Source: Enterococcus mediterraneensis
GTDB lineage: Bacteria; Bacillota; Bacilli; Lactobacillales; Enterococcaceae
Length of the DNA: 64,000 bases
Direction of reading: 5' to 3'
NCBI RefSeq assembly: GCF_900604485.1
Contig: NZ_UWOP01000002.1
Location: 124,001 to 188,000 of the forward strand
Below the pieces are notes generated by a model, which did not search any database, was not told the DNA's origin, and saw only the letters and a program-made list of their open reading frames with translations. Of this stretch, positions 8,745 to 18,850 are shown piece by piece; position 1 is the stretch's first letter, and every line of letters begins with the position of its first letter. Position numbers and translations under genes: made by a program.

Positions 8745-8764
8745 GGAGTGGATCTCTCCACTCC
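8745..8764 (-). terminator. Terminator after the 8829-9155 gene
   Basis: Perfect 8-bp stem GGAGTGGA / TCCACTCC with a TCTC loop; on the minus strand it is followed by GTTTTTTG. It isolates the upstream genes from the IS element and gpx. Confidence 0.85.
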
Positions 8765-8828
8765 ATAAAAATTTCACTTTTGGGGTCACTACAAAAGACC
8801 TTGTATTTTTATTTTCATATTCTGCTTT

Positions 8829-9155
8829 CTAAAAAGCACGCAATACTTGATGATAATACGTAGATAAGACCGGTAAAAAGTAGATCACCAGCAAAATCGC
8901 TACGACTATCAGCAATTGTCTTCTCTGTTTTTTTCTGCGCACCATATTGACTGATGTCTGCAGAAAATAAAGAATAAATTTCAATCCTGTCAATAATGTA
9001 GAAAAAATAAGTGCTGGAGAATAGGAACTCTTAGTCAGCAATGAAACAAGCTGTTCTTCTCCTAAATAATGGTGAGTATAGGCGATGTATAAAGCATAAA
9101 GCAAAATCCCGCCGATACAGTAATTTGTCAATTTGTTTACCTTTTTGAACTTCAC
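8829..9155 (-). CDS. Small membrane protein of unknown function
   Basis: 108 residues with a basic N-terminus and three likely membrane helices (about 10-28, 47-67 and 80-98) separated by a basic loop (RRKKQRRQ). The start is a GTG at 9153-9155 with GGAG about 10 nt upstream. No family recognised. It stands alone between two terminator or leader regions and is followed by a strong terminator. Confidence 0.6.
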   Translation of the reverse strand: MKFKKVNKLTNYCIGGILLYALYIAYTHHYLGEEQLVSLLTKSSYSPALIFSTLLTGLKFILYFLQTSVNMVRRKKQRRQLLIVVAILLVIYFLPVLSTYYHQVLRAF

Positions 9156-9400
9156 AACAATAACTCCTTCAAACGTTTGTAACTAAGCGTTTCAAACACA
9201 CTATTTTATAACAGCAGTTTTCAAAGCCTATTGTTGATTATATCATGAATGTCAAGGGACTAAGCGTGATTGGATAACGAGTTTTCTTTAAAACCTAAGA
9301 ACAGATACGCAGAATAAAATCATCTATCTTCTATATTACTTTTTTATCTGCCCTCACCAGCATAAAGCTATCAAAAGCCCACCATCATGCTGAAACACAC

Positions 9401-10699
9401 TTATACTTCTACTGCATCTTCTGTTATCTCCTCAAGGGAGTAGATTTTCGCTTCTTTTAGATTCAACTTTTTAATATAAACCGCTGTAAGACTGACCAAA
9501 GTCAAAGCAATTCCTGTCAAAGCAAAAAGCAGAAAATCAAAAAACGCTTTATTCCCAAAATCTAAATCAAACAGAAAGCCATACAAAGCTCCACCAACCG
9601 GCATAGCGGCAGTAGCGATCGTCCCAAGAACAGTGAAAAAGCGTCCTTGGATCTTGCTTGGAATCTCTTTTTGAAGCCATACAGAAATTGGTATATTGAA
9701 AAGCGTTTGGGCAAATCCATAAACTACTAACATTAAGCTTATGACAATCGTGACCAGCCAAGAAATTCTAGGTAAGAAAATGACTGTTCCGAGTATTCCT
9801 ACCATTAAAGACATAAGAAACGAAAGGCGCCAAGAAAACAGAAACGGGTGATGCGGTTGCTGCATTCTTGCGATAATAAAACCGCTGATCAACATGCCAA
9901 TACTAAATGCACTTTCGGTAACCCCATACTGAAAATTAGAGATTCCCAAATCTCGAATCAGCAGCATGGGTAAACCTACTTGAAAGACACCGCTAAAAAA
10001 ATTCAAACCCGTACACATCAAAATGAAAGCAAACAAAAATTTTTGCTTTCTCACATAATTGATTCCTTCTCGGAAAGTCCCTTTGTCGTTGTCCAATTTT
10101 TCTTCTTTTTTTTCGACTAACGAAAAATCCAATGTCAGTGTGATCAGTAACGTTATACACTCGGTCAGGATCTCTAACGCGATAAATAGCCAGAAAGGAA
10201 GAAAGGCATATAGCGCCGCTCCCGCAACAGAGGAAATTATCCCTGATAGACTGGAAGCACTGCTGGTATATCCCGCAAGCTTACCTAAATCGTCTTCTAA
10301 AACGAGATGGACTTTCGCGGCTTGTTGTGCGGAAGAAGTAAATTGATCACTCGCTTGGATCGCAATCTTTAATACAACGACGACCGCTAAAATGTGCTTC
10401 GGTCCGTTTAACCAGAAAATCGTAAATAGAACCATTGAAAAAATAGTAAATAATTGGCTGATGATAATAACTTTTTTTCTTGAATAACGTTCAACAACTG
10501 GTCCAACGATTGGCATCAACAGCATACTCATTATCGGCCAAACGATCAACGAAATCGCAAAACTCATTGAAGAGCCGGTTTTCTCAAGCAGCATCAGACT
10601 GAGCCCAAAAGAATAGATTGAACTGCCCAATACCCCGACCAGACTGGAAATGACTGATTTCCAAAGCTGGATTTTTGATTTTTCTTCAAGTGTTTTCAT
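9401..10699 (-). CDS. MFS drug/efflux transporter, 12-TM (DHA3/macrolide-efflux type)
   Basis: 432 residues with about 12 membrane helices, a SSIYSFGLSLMLLEKTGSS N-terminus and the VVERYSRKKVIIIS loop typical of the MefA-like DHA3 family of proton-driven exporters. The ATG at 10699 has AAGGA about 6 nt upstream and is preferred over an in-frame start ten codons earlier. It follows the HIT gene by 54 bp on the same strand. Substrate cannot be predicted. The C-terminus is short, cytoplasmic and acidic. Confidence 0.85.
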   Translation of the reverse strand: MKTLEEKSKIQLWKSVISSLVGVLGSSIYSFGLSLMLLEKTGSSMSFAISLIVWPIMSMLLMPIVGPVVERYSRKKVIIISQLFTIFSMVLFTIFWLNGPKHILAVVVVLKIAIQASDQFTSSAQQAAKVHLVLEDDLGKLAGYTSSASSLSGIISSVAGAALYAFLPFWLFIALEILTECITLLITLTLDFSLVEKKEEKLDNDKGTFREGINYVRKQKFLFAFILMCTGLNFFSGVFQVGLPMLLIRDLGISNFQYGVTESAFSIGMLISGFIIARMQQPHHPFLFSWRLSFLMSLMVGILGTVIFLPRISWLVTIVISLMLVVYGFAQTLFNIPISVWLQKEIPSKIQGRFFTVLGTIATAAMPVGGALYGFLFDLDFGNKAFFDFLLFALTGIALTLVSLTAVYIKKLNLKEAKIYSLEEITEDAVEV

Positions 10700-10753
10700 A
10701 CGGATCCTTCTTTCCACTCCGCTGATCATTGAAGCAGTCAGCGGACTCCTTCT

Positions 10754-11164
10754 TTAGCTGGTCGATTCTAGCCTGTTACGCAAATCGATTTCATCCAGTG
10801 CATGAAAAACGATCTTTTGGTTGTCCCAAAACCCATCTTCTGCGTAACGCGGAACTAAATGAACATGAAAATGCGTATTTTCCATCATAACTTTTCCATT
10901 GTTTTGAATAACGGTGACTCCTAAGACATCTGCCAACTTTTCGATTTCTTTGATAAGCTGTTGTTCGAGAAGGATCAATTCTTGCAACAATGGAAATGGA
11001 AATTCAGCTATATTCATGAAATGTCCTTTAGAAATAATCAGTAAATGCCCCACTTGGATCGGATCAGTATCATACACTAAAAAGAAAGAATCCGTTTCTT
11101 TTATTATTTGAGATTCTTCAATTTTCGAACAAAAAATACAACCCAAACTAACACGACCTAGCAT
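10754..11164 (-). CDS. HIT (histidine triad) family protein
   Basis: 136 residues. The triad HFHVHLVPR is present, and CIFC near the N-terminus matches the zinc-binding half-site of many HIT hydrolases. Family members hydrolyse nucleoside phosphoramidates or dinucleotides. A second, different HIT gene lies 120 bp upstream on the same strand; the two share little beyond the motifs. Substrate unknown. Confidence 0.88.
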   Translation of the reverse strand: MLGRVSLGCIFCSKIEESQIIKETDSFFLVYDTDPIQVGHLLIISKGHFMNIAEFPFPLLQELILLEQQLIKEIEKLADVLGVTVIQNNGKVMMENTHFHVHLVPRYAEDGFWDNQKIVFHALDEIDLRNRLESTS

Positions 11165-11284
11165 TCTCTATATTCTCCCCCGTTATCCCGTAATATACTT
11201 CATCCCATTTTTTAAATTGATTATCGTCCCCTTGTTCTTCTGATAAAAATATCCAACATCTATTTATTCCTTCCCAGTCATCAG

Positions 11285-11704
11285 TCAATCTTTTAATGTG
11301 TCTTCCATCTTGAGAAGCTGGTGCATATCGGTTAATTTCTGCTTCGCACCTGTAAAAAAAGGCCAGGCGTCGATATCATCATTTTTCTTTCTAGGAATAA
11401 TATGAAAATGCAAATGCTTAGAAGGTGACAACATCGTTTCATCGTCCGCTTTTATTAAATTTATTCCATCGAATCCGCAATTATCGACACAATGAATTGA
11501 AAGTTCTTTGACCATAGTCATTAGATCCATCAACAGATCAAACTCGCAGTCGATCAAATTTTTCACATGTTTTTTCGGAACGATGATCATGTGTCCATCC
11601 ACATCCCCGGCATCCTCTAAATAAACAAGAACTGTTTCACTTTCAGCTATTTTTCGGGCTGGGTCATTTTCTTTAATGATCTCACAAAATAAGCAACGCT
11701 CCAT
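11285..11704 (-). CDS. HIT (histidine triad) family protein
   Basis: 139 residues, with CLFC near the N-terminus, the conserved GHMIIVPKKHV segment and the triad HLHFHIIPR. Predicted nucleotide hydrolase or transferase. It starts 45 bp downstream of oppF on the same strand with CGG-free spacing and GGAGG upstream of the ATG, so it may be read through from the opp operon; no terminator is visible in the gap. Confidence 0.88.
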   Translation of the reverse strand: MERCLFCEIIKENDPARKIAESETVLVYLEDAGDVDGHMIIVPKKHVKNLIDCEFDLLMDLMTMVKELSIHCVDNCGFDGINLIKADDETMLSPSKHLHFHIIPRKKNDDIDAWPFFTGAKQKLTDMHQLLKMEDTLKD

Positions 11705-11749
11705 TCCTCCACCTCTAAACTTATAAACATCTATCCTGTTGGCGATCGT

Positions 11750-12685
11750 TTAATAAACAGCGGCACGATACTCTTCTAATTCTTTTTGATTTCCGAAGAC
11801 AAAATGCCCCGGCTTTACTTCGCTGAAGACAGGTTTATCTTCTGAGTAATCATGCATGTTTGGATCATATACTTGCAGTTTTTTCTTCCGCGCCAAAATA
11901 GGATCCGGAATAGGGACAGCCGAAAGCAGTGCTTTCGTATAAGGATGCAAAGGATAGTTGAATAGTTCCTCTGTTTCCGCAAGTTCAAGAATGTGCCCTT
12001 GTCTGATAACAGCGATCCGATCTGAAATAAAACGAACAACAGAAAGATCATGCGCAACAAAAAGATACGTTACTTGCCGTTTTGCCTGAGCATCTTTTAA
12101 CAGGTTCAATACTTGAGCACGAATGGAAACATCTAACGCAGAGATCGGTTCGTCCGCTACGACCAGTTCGGGTTCCATTACCAAAGCACGAGCGATACCG
12201 ATCCGTTGGCGTTGTCCCCCGGAAAACTCATGAGGATACCGATACATATGCTCTGGCAGTAATCCGACTTCTTTAATGATCTTTTCGACTTTTTGCAGAC
12301 GTTCTTCTTCTGATGAAAATAAATTGAAGTTATACAATCCTTCTGAAATGATATATTCAACGGTCGCACGCTCATTTAATGAAGCGGAAGGATCTTGAAA
12401 AATCATTTGGATTTTCCGAACAGCTTGAGCGTGTTCTTTTTTTGAAAGAGCACCATTGATCCGCATGCCTTCAAAAAAGATATCTCCCTTACTGGTTTCG
12501 TTCAATCCCACGATTGCTCGGCCGATCGTTGTTTTTCCCGAGCCTGACTCTCCAACAAGAGAGAAAGTTTCACCTTTATAGATATCAAAATTCGCGTTTT
12601 GAACAGCGACAAATCTATTTTTTCCTTCCCCAAAAGAGATTTCTAAATCTCTTACGCTTAGCACAGTTTGTTTCTCACTTGTCAA
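11750..12685 (-). CDS. oppF: Oligopeptide ABC transporter ATPase OppF (AmiF-like)
   Basis: 311 residues. Walker [10 protein letters not shown], signature SGGQRQR, Walker [12 protein letters not shown], and the OppF/DppF C-terminal extension ([16 protein letters not shown]) are present. One of two ATPases energising oligopeptide uptake. The start is taken as the TTG at 12683-12685 with TAGGAG upstream; it overlaps the end of oppD by 11 nt, so translation is coupled. Last gene of the oppABCDF set. The lengths of the five products match the pneumococcal AmiA-C-D-E-F system closely. Confidence 0.92.
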   Translation of the reverse strand: MTSEKQTVLSVRDLEISFGEGKNRFVAVQNANFDIYKGETFSLVGESGSGKTTIGRAIVGLNETSKGDIFFEGMRINGALSKKEHAQAVRKIQMIFQDPSASLNERATVEYIISEGLYNFNLFSSEEERLQKVEKIIKEVGLLPEHMYRYPHEFSGGQRQRIGIARALVMEPELVVADEPISALDVSIRAQVLNLLKDAQAKRQVTYLFVAHDLSVVRFISDRIAVIRQGHILELAETEELFNYPLHPYTKALLSAVPIPDPILARKKKLQVYDPNMHDYSEDKPVFSEVKPGHFVFGNQKELEEYRAAVY

Positions 12686-13766
12686 ACTTATCGCTCCTAT
12701 CTTCGGTATCATCGATATCCAAATGTTCTGTTAGTTCAATCATCTTTTCATGAAGATTTTTGATTTGCTCTGGTTTTTCCACTTGAGGTGCTCGAGGGTC
12801 CAGTAACCAGGTTTTCGCAAAATGTGTTTCTGATATTGGGAACATAGGCGGTTCTTCCTTAAAATCGATTGCCATAGCATATGCGCTTCTTGGAGCAAAT
12901 GCGTCCCCTACGATGTCTTTATATAAAGAAGGCGGCGTACCGGGAACCGAATATAACACGTCTCCTTTTTGCGCTAATTGAGGAAGCGCCGATAAAAGAC
13001 TCCAAGTATATGGATGACGAGGATCATAAAAGATTTCTTCCACTGTTCCGCTTTCGATGATCTGTCCACCATACATTACAGCTACTTTATCAGCAATCGA
13101 AGCAACAACACCTAGATCATGGGTGATAAAAATCGTTGTGAATTGGTATTCTTCCTGCAACTCTTTGATCAACTCCAAGATCTGCGCTTGAATCGTTACA
13201 TCCAGAGCAGTTGTTGGTTCGTCACAAATCAAAATTTTAGGACGGCAGGCCAACGCAATGGCGATAACGATCCGTTGTCTCATCCCGCCGGAATATTGAA
13301 AAGGATACTCATTATATCGTTTTTCCGCGTTAGGTATACCGGTTTTTGTCATCAGATCGATTGCCAATTCTTTCGCTTCTTTTGGCGTTTTCTTCTGGTG
13401 TTTGACGATAACTTCTGAAATTTGCGATCCAATCGTTTTGATTGGATTCAAAGAAGTCATAGGATCTTGGAAAATCGTGGCTATTTCTTTACCACGTATC
13501 TTTTCCCAATCAGAATCTTTTTTCAACTCATTCAATGGTTGACCTTTGTAGTAGATGGTTCCATTCGTTATGAATCCATTTTGTTCCAGCATACCAGTAA
13601 ACGTTTTTGTCAAAACAGATTTGCCGGAACCGGATTCGCCAACGATTGCTAATGTTTCTTTTTCTTTCAATTCTAGTGAAATATCTCGTATCGCTTTAAG
13701 CTCGCGGTGGCGAACTTTAAAACTAACGGACAAATGTTCCACGGATAAGATCGATTCATTATTCAT
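12675..13766 (-). CDS. oppD: Oligopeptide ABC transporter ATPase OppD (AmiE-like)
   Basis: 363 residues. Walker [10 protein letters not shown], signature YSGGMRQR, Walker [13 protein letters not shown] and a C-terminal oligopeptide-transporter domain with [14 protein letters not shown]. The ATG at 13764-13766 with AGGAGGCAAACA upstream is chosen over a longer frame that runs into oppC. It pairs with OppF in the cytoplasm. Confidence 0.93.
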   Translation of the reverse strand: MNNESILSVEHLSVSFKVRHRELKAIRDISLELKEKETLAIVGESGSGKSVLTKTFTGMLEQNGFITNGTIYYKGQPLNELKKDSDWEKIRGKEIATIFQDPMTSLNPIKTIGSQISEVIVKHQKKTPKEAKELAIDLMTKTGIPNAEKRYNEYPFQYSGGMRQRIVIAIALACRPKILICDEPTTALDVTIQAQILELIKELQEEYQFTTIFITHDLGVVASIADKVAVMYGGQIIESGTVEEIFYDPRHPYTWSLLSALPQLAQKGDVLYSVPGTPPSLYKDIVGDAFAPRSAYAMAIDFKEEPPMFPISETHFAKTWLLDPRAPQVEKPEQIKNLHEKMIELTEHLDIDDTEDRSDKFDK

Positions 13767-13776
13767 TGTTTGCCTC

Positions 13777-14712
13777 CTAAAGATGGGTTCTTGGATCTGC
13801 CGCATCTGCAAGTGTTTGCCCAACAATGTATAAAGAAACTGATACCAAGGCCAACACAGCAACTGGAATCCAGAAGAGATAAGGATAGTTACTCATATTA
13901 CTTGTATATTTAGAAATCAATCTACCTAAAGAAGGTACATCAGAGCTCAACCCTACTCCTAAGAACGAAAGGAATGTTTCGTAAGAAATAAATGAAGGAA
14001 GCGCACGGGAAACATCTGTTACGATAACTGAGATCAGATACGGCAAGATGTTGCGGAAGATCATGCGTAATGTAGGCGTTCCTAATGTTTTTGATGCCAA
14101 GTTATACTCTCTGTCCCGGATGATCATCACTTGGACCCGTATAAAATAGGCAACTCCCAGCCAACTGGTGACACTCATAGCAAAAATGAGATTCCAAAAA
14201 CCAGATCCAAACGTATAAGATAAAACGATAACGATCAGCAATGTGGGAACATTAGAGACCACGTTATAGATTTCCAACATCACGCGGTCGATTTTTTTCG
14301 ATGTCCCCCAAATAGCGCCAACCACAACGCCGATGACTGTAGTGATCAATGTCGCGATCACACTGATAGAAATGGATGTTTTGGCACCAGCCCAAACGGC
14401 ATCAAACAGTGACATACCATTTGCGTCGGTCCCAAACCAATACTTGAGACTTGGCGGATTGTAGCGTTTCGAAAAGTCATTGATATCTTTTACATCCATG
14501 AACTCATAACCGCTGAACATCGGTTGTATAAAACTTATCAATAGGATAGCTATCATTAGAATCAGCATCAGGATCGCTACTTTATTTGAGAAGAATTTTC
14601 TCATGACAGAGCGCCAGTAGGAATATTTAGGCGTATCGATTTTTTCAGACGCCAATGAATTGACTTGAACAAAAGAAAAGTCGTTTTGAACATCTTTGTT
14701 TACATTTTCCAC
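13777..14712 (-). CDS. oppC: Oligopeptide ABC transporter permease OppC (AmiD-like)
   Basis: 311 residues with a cytoplasmic N-terminus, a first helix at about 45-65, a long outside loop and a five-helix BPD_transp_1 core ending in [15 protein letters not shown], the typical OppC/DppC end. The start is a GTG at 14710-14712 directly after the oppB stop, with AGGAGGGAAATA upstream. Forms the membrane channel with OppB. Confidence 0.93.
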   Translation of the reverse strand: MENVNKDVQNDFSFVQVNSLASEKIDTPKYSYWRSVMRKFFSNKVAILMLILMIAILLISFIQPMFSGYEFMDVKDINDFSKRYNPPSLKYWFGTDANGMSLFDAVWAGAKTSISISVIATLITTVIGVVVGAIWGTSKKIDRVMLEIYNVVSNVPTLLIVIVLSYTFGSGFWNLIFAMSVTSWLGVAYFIRVQVMIIRDREYNLASKTLGTPTLRMIFRNILPYLISVIVTDVSRALPSFISYETFLSFLGVGLSSDVPSLGRLISKYTSNMSNYPYLFWIPVAVLALVSVSLYIVGQTLADAADPRTHL

Positions 14713-14713
14713 A

Positions 14714-16201
14714 CTATTTCCCTCCTGATGACAGTTTGATTCGTGGGTCGACTAATGCCATAGCGATATCGCCGAATAAAATAGAAAAGACAGATACCGT
14801 CGTAAATACGAAGACGATCGCGATAACTAACGGATTATTGTGGGCAATGATCGCATCAGGCAGCATTTTCCCCATACCAGGAGCGGCAAACACCGTTTCT
14901 GTAATCGTCGCACCGGCGATAGCTCCAATAATGCTTCCAGGTATACCGTTTACGATAGGAATCGCAGCGTTTTTGAAGATATGCTTCCGCGCGATCTCTC
15001 TAGTACTCAGACCTTTGGCTTTGGCGAATTTAACATAATCAGAAGATTGTTGATCGATCATGTATCTTCGCAACCAGATCACGATCCCTGAAACTGACAA
15101 TAGTCCTAAAATAACAGTTGGTAAGATATACGAACGGATGCTTTCTGCGCCTAAAGTTGGGAATGAATCCGGCAAATCAAACCAAGAGCTTCCAATAAAT
15201 CGGAAGAAGTAAATAAAGGCTAAGCTGGGAACAGAAATCAAGACAGTGACTAAACCAATCCCGATTTTATCTGGTAATTTTCCTTTATAGCGCGCCATCA
15301 GCATCGCTGACGGAATACCAATCGCATAAGCGATCAATACCGCAACTACACCCATTCGGAAAGAAGTCCCCATCATTGAAGGATCTTCAAAATTCGAATC
15401 AGTGATCGTATAGTTATCAGAATAGAACTTTTTATCTCTGGCAGAGATGTTTGACGTTTTTTGATACTGACGTGAGTAAATATCCGCGGAAGAACGCGCA
15501 GTCATTCCGTTCTCGAATTTTGTTTCTACAGTATCCGCTTTTCCTTGACCGCCAGATACGATAGTTGTTACATCTTGACCTGCAAAAGTCGGATAGGATG
15601 TTCCTAAATTTAAATGAAAAATATTTTGGTGGATATACGGAAATTGTCCATTAAAATAAATTTGATATTTATATTTAGTCCCAGAACCTACAAGCGCCCA
15701 ACCAGCAAGTTCATCTTTTTCGATCTTCAGATACCTTTTCAAATCGGGATTACTTGCATCCTTGACTCGCCATGGATGATCTACTTGGATCATATCTGCG
15801 TAAAAATTGACGACTCGCTTCAACAAAGGAACATCTTTTACTGCATAGTAATTTTTACTGATAGGAAATCGTTTGAGCGTCCATCCGTTCTGTTCAGCCC
15901 ATTCTTGATATTTTTCCGCTGTCTCCGCAGAGGATAACTCGGTGTTTTTCTCCTTGGTTGATAATGCGGCATTTTTTAACTTTTTAGAATTGTAATATTC
16001 AATGTATCCCATTTTACTGAAGGCGGTGTTTTCATACTCCGCCAGTTCATCAGGCTTTGCTTTTAATTTTCCGTAATTTACATCGTTCGCAAAAATCGTT
16101 TTTCTTGGAACTAGGGAGTAAATCACAGCGTATGTTAAAGTCGTTACAAGAAAAATGCTGACTATGGAACGAATAATCCTAAATAATAGGTATCTTTTCA
16201 C
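14714..16201 (-). CDS. oppB: Oligopeptide ABC transporter permease OppB (AmiC-like, with large extracellular insertion)
   Basis: 495 residues, much longer than the roughly 310-residue OppB of Gram-negatives. The extra length is an extracellular insertion between helix 1 (about 10-30) and the core (from about 280), as in pneumococcal AmiC (about 498 residues). The permease EAA motif region ([17 protein letters not shown]) and the C-terminal DPRIKL are present. A terminator-like hairpin separates it from oppA, probably lowering expression of the downstream genes relative to the binding protein. Confidence 0.92.
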   Translation of the reverse strand: MKRYLLFRIIRSIVSIFLVTTLTYAVIYSLVPRKTIFANDVNYGKLKAKPDELAEYENTAFSKMGYIEYYNSKKLKNAALSTKEKNTELSSAETAEKYQEWAEQNGWTLKRFPISKNYYAVKDVPLLKRVVNFYADMIQVDHPWRVKDASNPDLKRYLKIEKDELAGWALVGSGTKYKYQIYFNGQFPYIHQNIFHLNLGTSYPTFAGQDVTTIVSGGQGKADTVETKFENGMTARSSADIYSRQYQKTSNISARDKKFYSDNYTITDSNFEDPSMMGTSFRMGVVAVLIAYAIGIPSAMLMARYKGKLPDKIGIGLVTVLISVPSLAFIYFFRFIGSSWFDLPDSFPTLGAESIRSYILPTVILGLLSVSGIVIWLRRYMIDQQSSDYVKFAKAKGLSTREIARKHIFKNAAIPIVNGIPGSIIGAIAGATITETVFAAPGMGKMLPDAIIAHNNPLVIAIVFVFTTVSVFSILFGDIAMALVDPRIKLSSGGK

Positions 16202-16226
16202 AATTTCCCTCTCCTTACTAATAAGT

Positions 16227-16261
16227 AAAAAAGGCTACAATCAATATTGATAGCCTTTTTT
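16227..16261 (-). terminator. Intra-operon attenuating hairpin between oppA and oppB
   Basis: AAAAAAGGCTA (16227-16237) pairs with TAGCCTTTTTT (16251-16261) around a 13-nt loop; the stem is followed by T residues on the minus strand. Partial termination here is common after genes for solute-binding proteins, which are needed in excess. Confidence 0.75.
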
Positions 16262-16278
16262 ACTATTCATTCAGCTAA

Positions 16279-18276
16279 TTATTTTGAACTTGATTCTTCT
16301 GCTTTTTTAGCGGTTTCTTCTTTTTTCGCTTCCCAAGCTTTTTGTGCTTTATCGTGTTGCTCAGTTGTTACAATATCTGATTGAACTTCCACGTATTTAA
16401 GTTTGTTTGCTGCGATTCCAGCCCAACCATAAGGTGCACTGAATGGAACGACATTCGTTACACGAGGTGTGCCACCGTCTGAGTAGATCGGTACTTGCAA
16501 AGCGTTGTCCAACAACCATGCTTCCGCGTCAGCGTAAGCAGTGTAACGTGCATTCACATCATCAGTGATTGCAGAAGCTTTATCTAACAAAGCGTCATAC
16601 TCGCTAAGTTTGATAGCTTTCTTCGCGTCTGTTGAAGGATCTTTTCCTTGAACGATTGATGAAGCTTCTAAACCTAGTGTATGGATCATGTCACCTGCAC
16701 GAGAATCATAGATATTCAAGTAAGATGATGGGTCAGTAAAGTCTGGACCCCAACCAGAAGCTGTTGAGATATCGTAGTCACCAGCTTGCCCTGTTGTTGC
16801 TTGATAAGTGGCAGCCAAGTATTTATCTGCGTTCAGTAAGTTGATATCTACTACGACATTTTCAGAACCAAGTGATTTTTCAATTGAGTTTTTCAATGAT
16901 TTCATTGCATTGACACTCATTTCGCTTGTTTCTTGGACTGGCAAGTCAAGATGAACGGGGAATTCTACGCCTTCGCCTTCAAGTTCTTCTTTGGCTTTTT
17001 CAATATACGTCTTAGCTTTGTCGGCATTGTAATAAGCGTCATGTCCATCTGCTAGTTTTACATCGCCAAAGGCTTCTTTATCCAACGCTTGCAATTTGCT
17101 TTGGACTGTATCTCCGTAAGGTTTACCGTCGATTGATACGAATTCGCCAGGAACCAGTGTATTCCGCAAAGATGTATTCGCACCTTCGTCTCCGACTGTT
17201 TGTGCATTGTAACTCTTCTTATCGAAACCGAACAAGACAGCTAAACGGAAGTCACGGTTCAAGATTGCTTTATGAGTACTTTCCTTTTGTTTATCTGTAG
17301 TCTTTTTAGTTGCGTCGAAAGTGCCACGGTTGAAGTTAAATGTCATGTTATAAGTCGAACCACCAGTTTGTGACCATGTCACACCATCTGGGTAAGCTTT
17401 TTGCACATCTTTATATCCTGGAGAGTTAGGATATACTCGAGCAGCTGACAAGTCGCCTTTTTCATAAGATTTAAACAAGCCGTCTGGATCGCTTCCGTCA
17501 TTGTACGTATATTTCACGGTATCAAGATGAACATTGTCTAAATCCCAATAAGATTCGTTTTTCGTATATTCAATAACTGATTTTGCGGTATTGTTTGATA
17601 AGATAAACGCACCGTTATATAGGATAGAATCAGGTGTTGGCTTCCCGAAATCTTTTCCTTTTGATTTAAGAAACTCTTCATTGACAGGATATAGGATTCC
17701 GTAAGTTGTTTTTGAGTTCCAGTAAGATTCTGGTTTGTTCAATGTGTATTGAAGAGTGTAATCATCCACTGCTTTTACACCGACTTTAGAGAAGTCATCT
17801 GTTTTCCCAGCCACGTAATCAGCCAATCCTTTGATACTATTGGCAACGATATATAGTGTTTCTGATTGTGTATCAGCAGCGTGCTTCAAACCGGTAACGA
17901 AGTCATGCGCCGTCACGTCAGCACCGTATTCATTTCCTTCGCTATCGACCCATGGAACACCTTTACGAATATGATAGGTATAGGTCAATCCGTCTTCACT
18001 GACTTCCCAAGACTCAGCCATGTCGGCTTTTAAATTCCCGTAACGATCATTTTCAAGCAGCCCTTCTACGAAGTTTGTATAATGGTCACTGTTTGTTTGT
18101 CGTGAAGAAAATGTATAGTCCAATGTTTCAATATCAGTCGCATAGACTGTCTTATAATCCGAAACCAACTCACTTTTTTCTGTTTTATCTCCACTTGCGT
18201 CCTTTTTCTCGTTTCCGCTACTACATGCTCCTAGTACGAACACACTTACTAAAAGCGCGGCTAGAACTTTTTTCAT
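16279..18276 (-). CDS. oppA: Oligopeptide-binding lipoprotein OppA (AmiA-like)
   Basis: 665 residues. Lipoprotein signal peptide with lipobox VLGAC and lipidated C18. The mature protein is an SBP_bac_5 peptide-binding protein (TYTYHIRKGVPWVDSEGNEY, GWGPDFTDPSSYLNIYDS). It ends with an AK/EE-rich tail. First gene of the opp operon; the ATG at 18274-18276 has AAAGGGGGA upstream. A strong promoter lies 110-145 bp upstream and a TnpB-like repressor candidate is encoded on the same strand beyond it. Confidence 0.95.
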   Translation of the reverse strand: MKKVLAALLVSVFVLGACSSGNEKKDASGDKTEKSELVSDYKTVYATDIETLDYTFSSRQTNSDHYTNFVEGLLENDRYGNLKADMAESWEVSEDGLTYTYHIRKGVPWVDSEGNEYGADVTAHDFVTGLKHAADTQSETLYIVANSIKGLADYVAGKTDDFSKVGVKAVDDYTLQYTLNKPESYWNSKTTYGILYPVNEEFLKSKGKDFGKPTPDSILYNGAFILSNNTAKSVIEYTKNESYWDLDNVHLDTVKYTYNDGSDPDGLFKSYEKGDLSAARVYPNSPGYKDVQKAYPDGVTWSQTGGSTYNMTFNFNRGTFDATKKTTDKQKESTHKAILNRDFRLAVLFGFDKKSYNAQTVGDEGANTSLRNTLVPGEFVSIDGKPYGDTVQSKLQALDKEAFGDVKLADGHDAYYNADKAKTYIEKAKEELEGEGVEFPVHLDLPVQETSEMSVNAMKSLKNSIEKSLGSENVVVDINLLNADKYLAATYQATTGQAGDYDISTASGWGPDFTDPSSYLNIYDSRAGDMIHTLGLEASSIVQGKDPSTDAKKAIKLSEYDALLDKASAITDDVNARYTAYADAEAWLLDNALQVPIYSDGGTPRVTNVVPFSAPYGWAGIAANKLKYVEVQSDIVTTEQHDKAQKAWEAKKEETAKKAEESSSK

Positions 18277-18369
18277 AGATATCCCCCTTTTTCTACCTCT
18301 CTTTGGTTCTAGATTTAAGCGAACGTTTTAAAGAAATAATAGCAAATCAATTGCGCTCAAATAAATTAG

Positions 18370-18404
18370 AATCAAATGAAATTATTGAAATAATACATTT
18401 GATT
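18370..18404. promoter_or_regulatory. 35-bp imperfect palindrome over the opp -10 region
   Basis: AATCAAATG (18370-18378) and CATTTGATT (18396-18404) form a perfect 9-bp outer repeat; inside, ATTATT and AATAAT form a 6-bp inner repeat around GA. It covers the -10 box and the likely transcription start, the position of a repressor operator. Bound protein unknown. Confidence 0.5.
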
Positions 18405-18418
18405 TTAATAGATGTCAA
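18390..18418 (-). promoter_or_regulatory. opp operon promoter
   Basis: On the minus strand TTGACA (18413-18418), a 17-bp spacer and TATTAT (18390-18395) form a near-consensus sigma-A promoter. Start of transcription would be near 18383, leaving a leader of about 107 nt before oppA. Confidence 0.75.
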
Positions 18419-18560
18419 TAGAATCCGCACAAATAATTTGAATTGTCTGAATTTTATATTTGTAACTCAATTATCTTAATTTTTTTATGGATTTTTGCTT
18501 AAAAACATGAAGTCAGACAGAAAAATAAAATAAAATTGTTTTAAATTTCAAAAAACAAAA

Positions 18561-18592
18561 AGCGCAACCTCTGATAAAACAGCGTTGCACTT
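18561..18592 (-). terminator. Terminator between the TnpB-like gene/guide RNA region and the opp promoter
   Basis: On the minus strand GTGCAAC pairs with GTTGCGC (one G-T) across a 15-nt loop, followed by TTTTTGTTTTTTG. It would end transcripts coming from the tldR-like gene about 220 nt after its stop codon and keep them out of opp. Confidence 0.7.
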
Positions 18593-18699
18593 TCGTATGA
18601 AGAATAAAAATTTTTGGTAGCTAGATTTTAACACTTATTAAAAAAAGTACAATATAAAAATATAATTTTCAGCAAAAATAAATATATATACCCAAAAAA

Positions 18700-18850
18700 G
18701 GTTAATTATGCACATATAAACATCTGAATTTATCTGCACACTTTTTTAATAAGTGTGTAATCTTCATAAGTTATATTGAGCTTTTCTCATATTTCTATCT
18801 GAATGTTCTTTACTCGTCCAGGATAATCTCTTTTCCATACCATTCAGCTT
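18700..18850 (-). ncRNA. Candidate guide RNA region of the TldR-like protein
   Basis: In TnpB and TldR loci the guide RNA scaffold overlaps the 3' end of the protein gene and the guide follows it. Here the minus strand after the stop codon forms two hairpins: ATATGAG/CTCAATAT (18773-18792) and CACACTT/AAGTGTG (18737-18757). A guide would begin shortly after the second hairpin, near 18736-18721. Ends are not determined by sequence alone. Confidence 0.5.

Noticed and set aside
8563-8832. Open frame across the IS left end on the plus strand
   Set aside because: It runs through the transposon end hairpin and a terminator stem, has no ribosome binding site and no protein-like composition.
18318-18332. 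Possible cre site in the oppA leader (TTTAAAACGTTCGCT on the minus strand)
   Set aside because: One mismatch at a highly conserved G and located downstream of the promoter; too weak to list.
18446-18454. Nine-base match AAATTCAGA as proof of the TldR target
   Set aside because: Expected by chance at appreciable frequency in AT-rich sequence of this length; kept only as a candidate in the findings.
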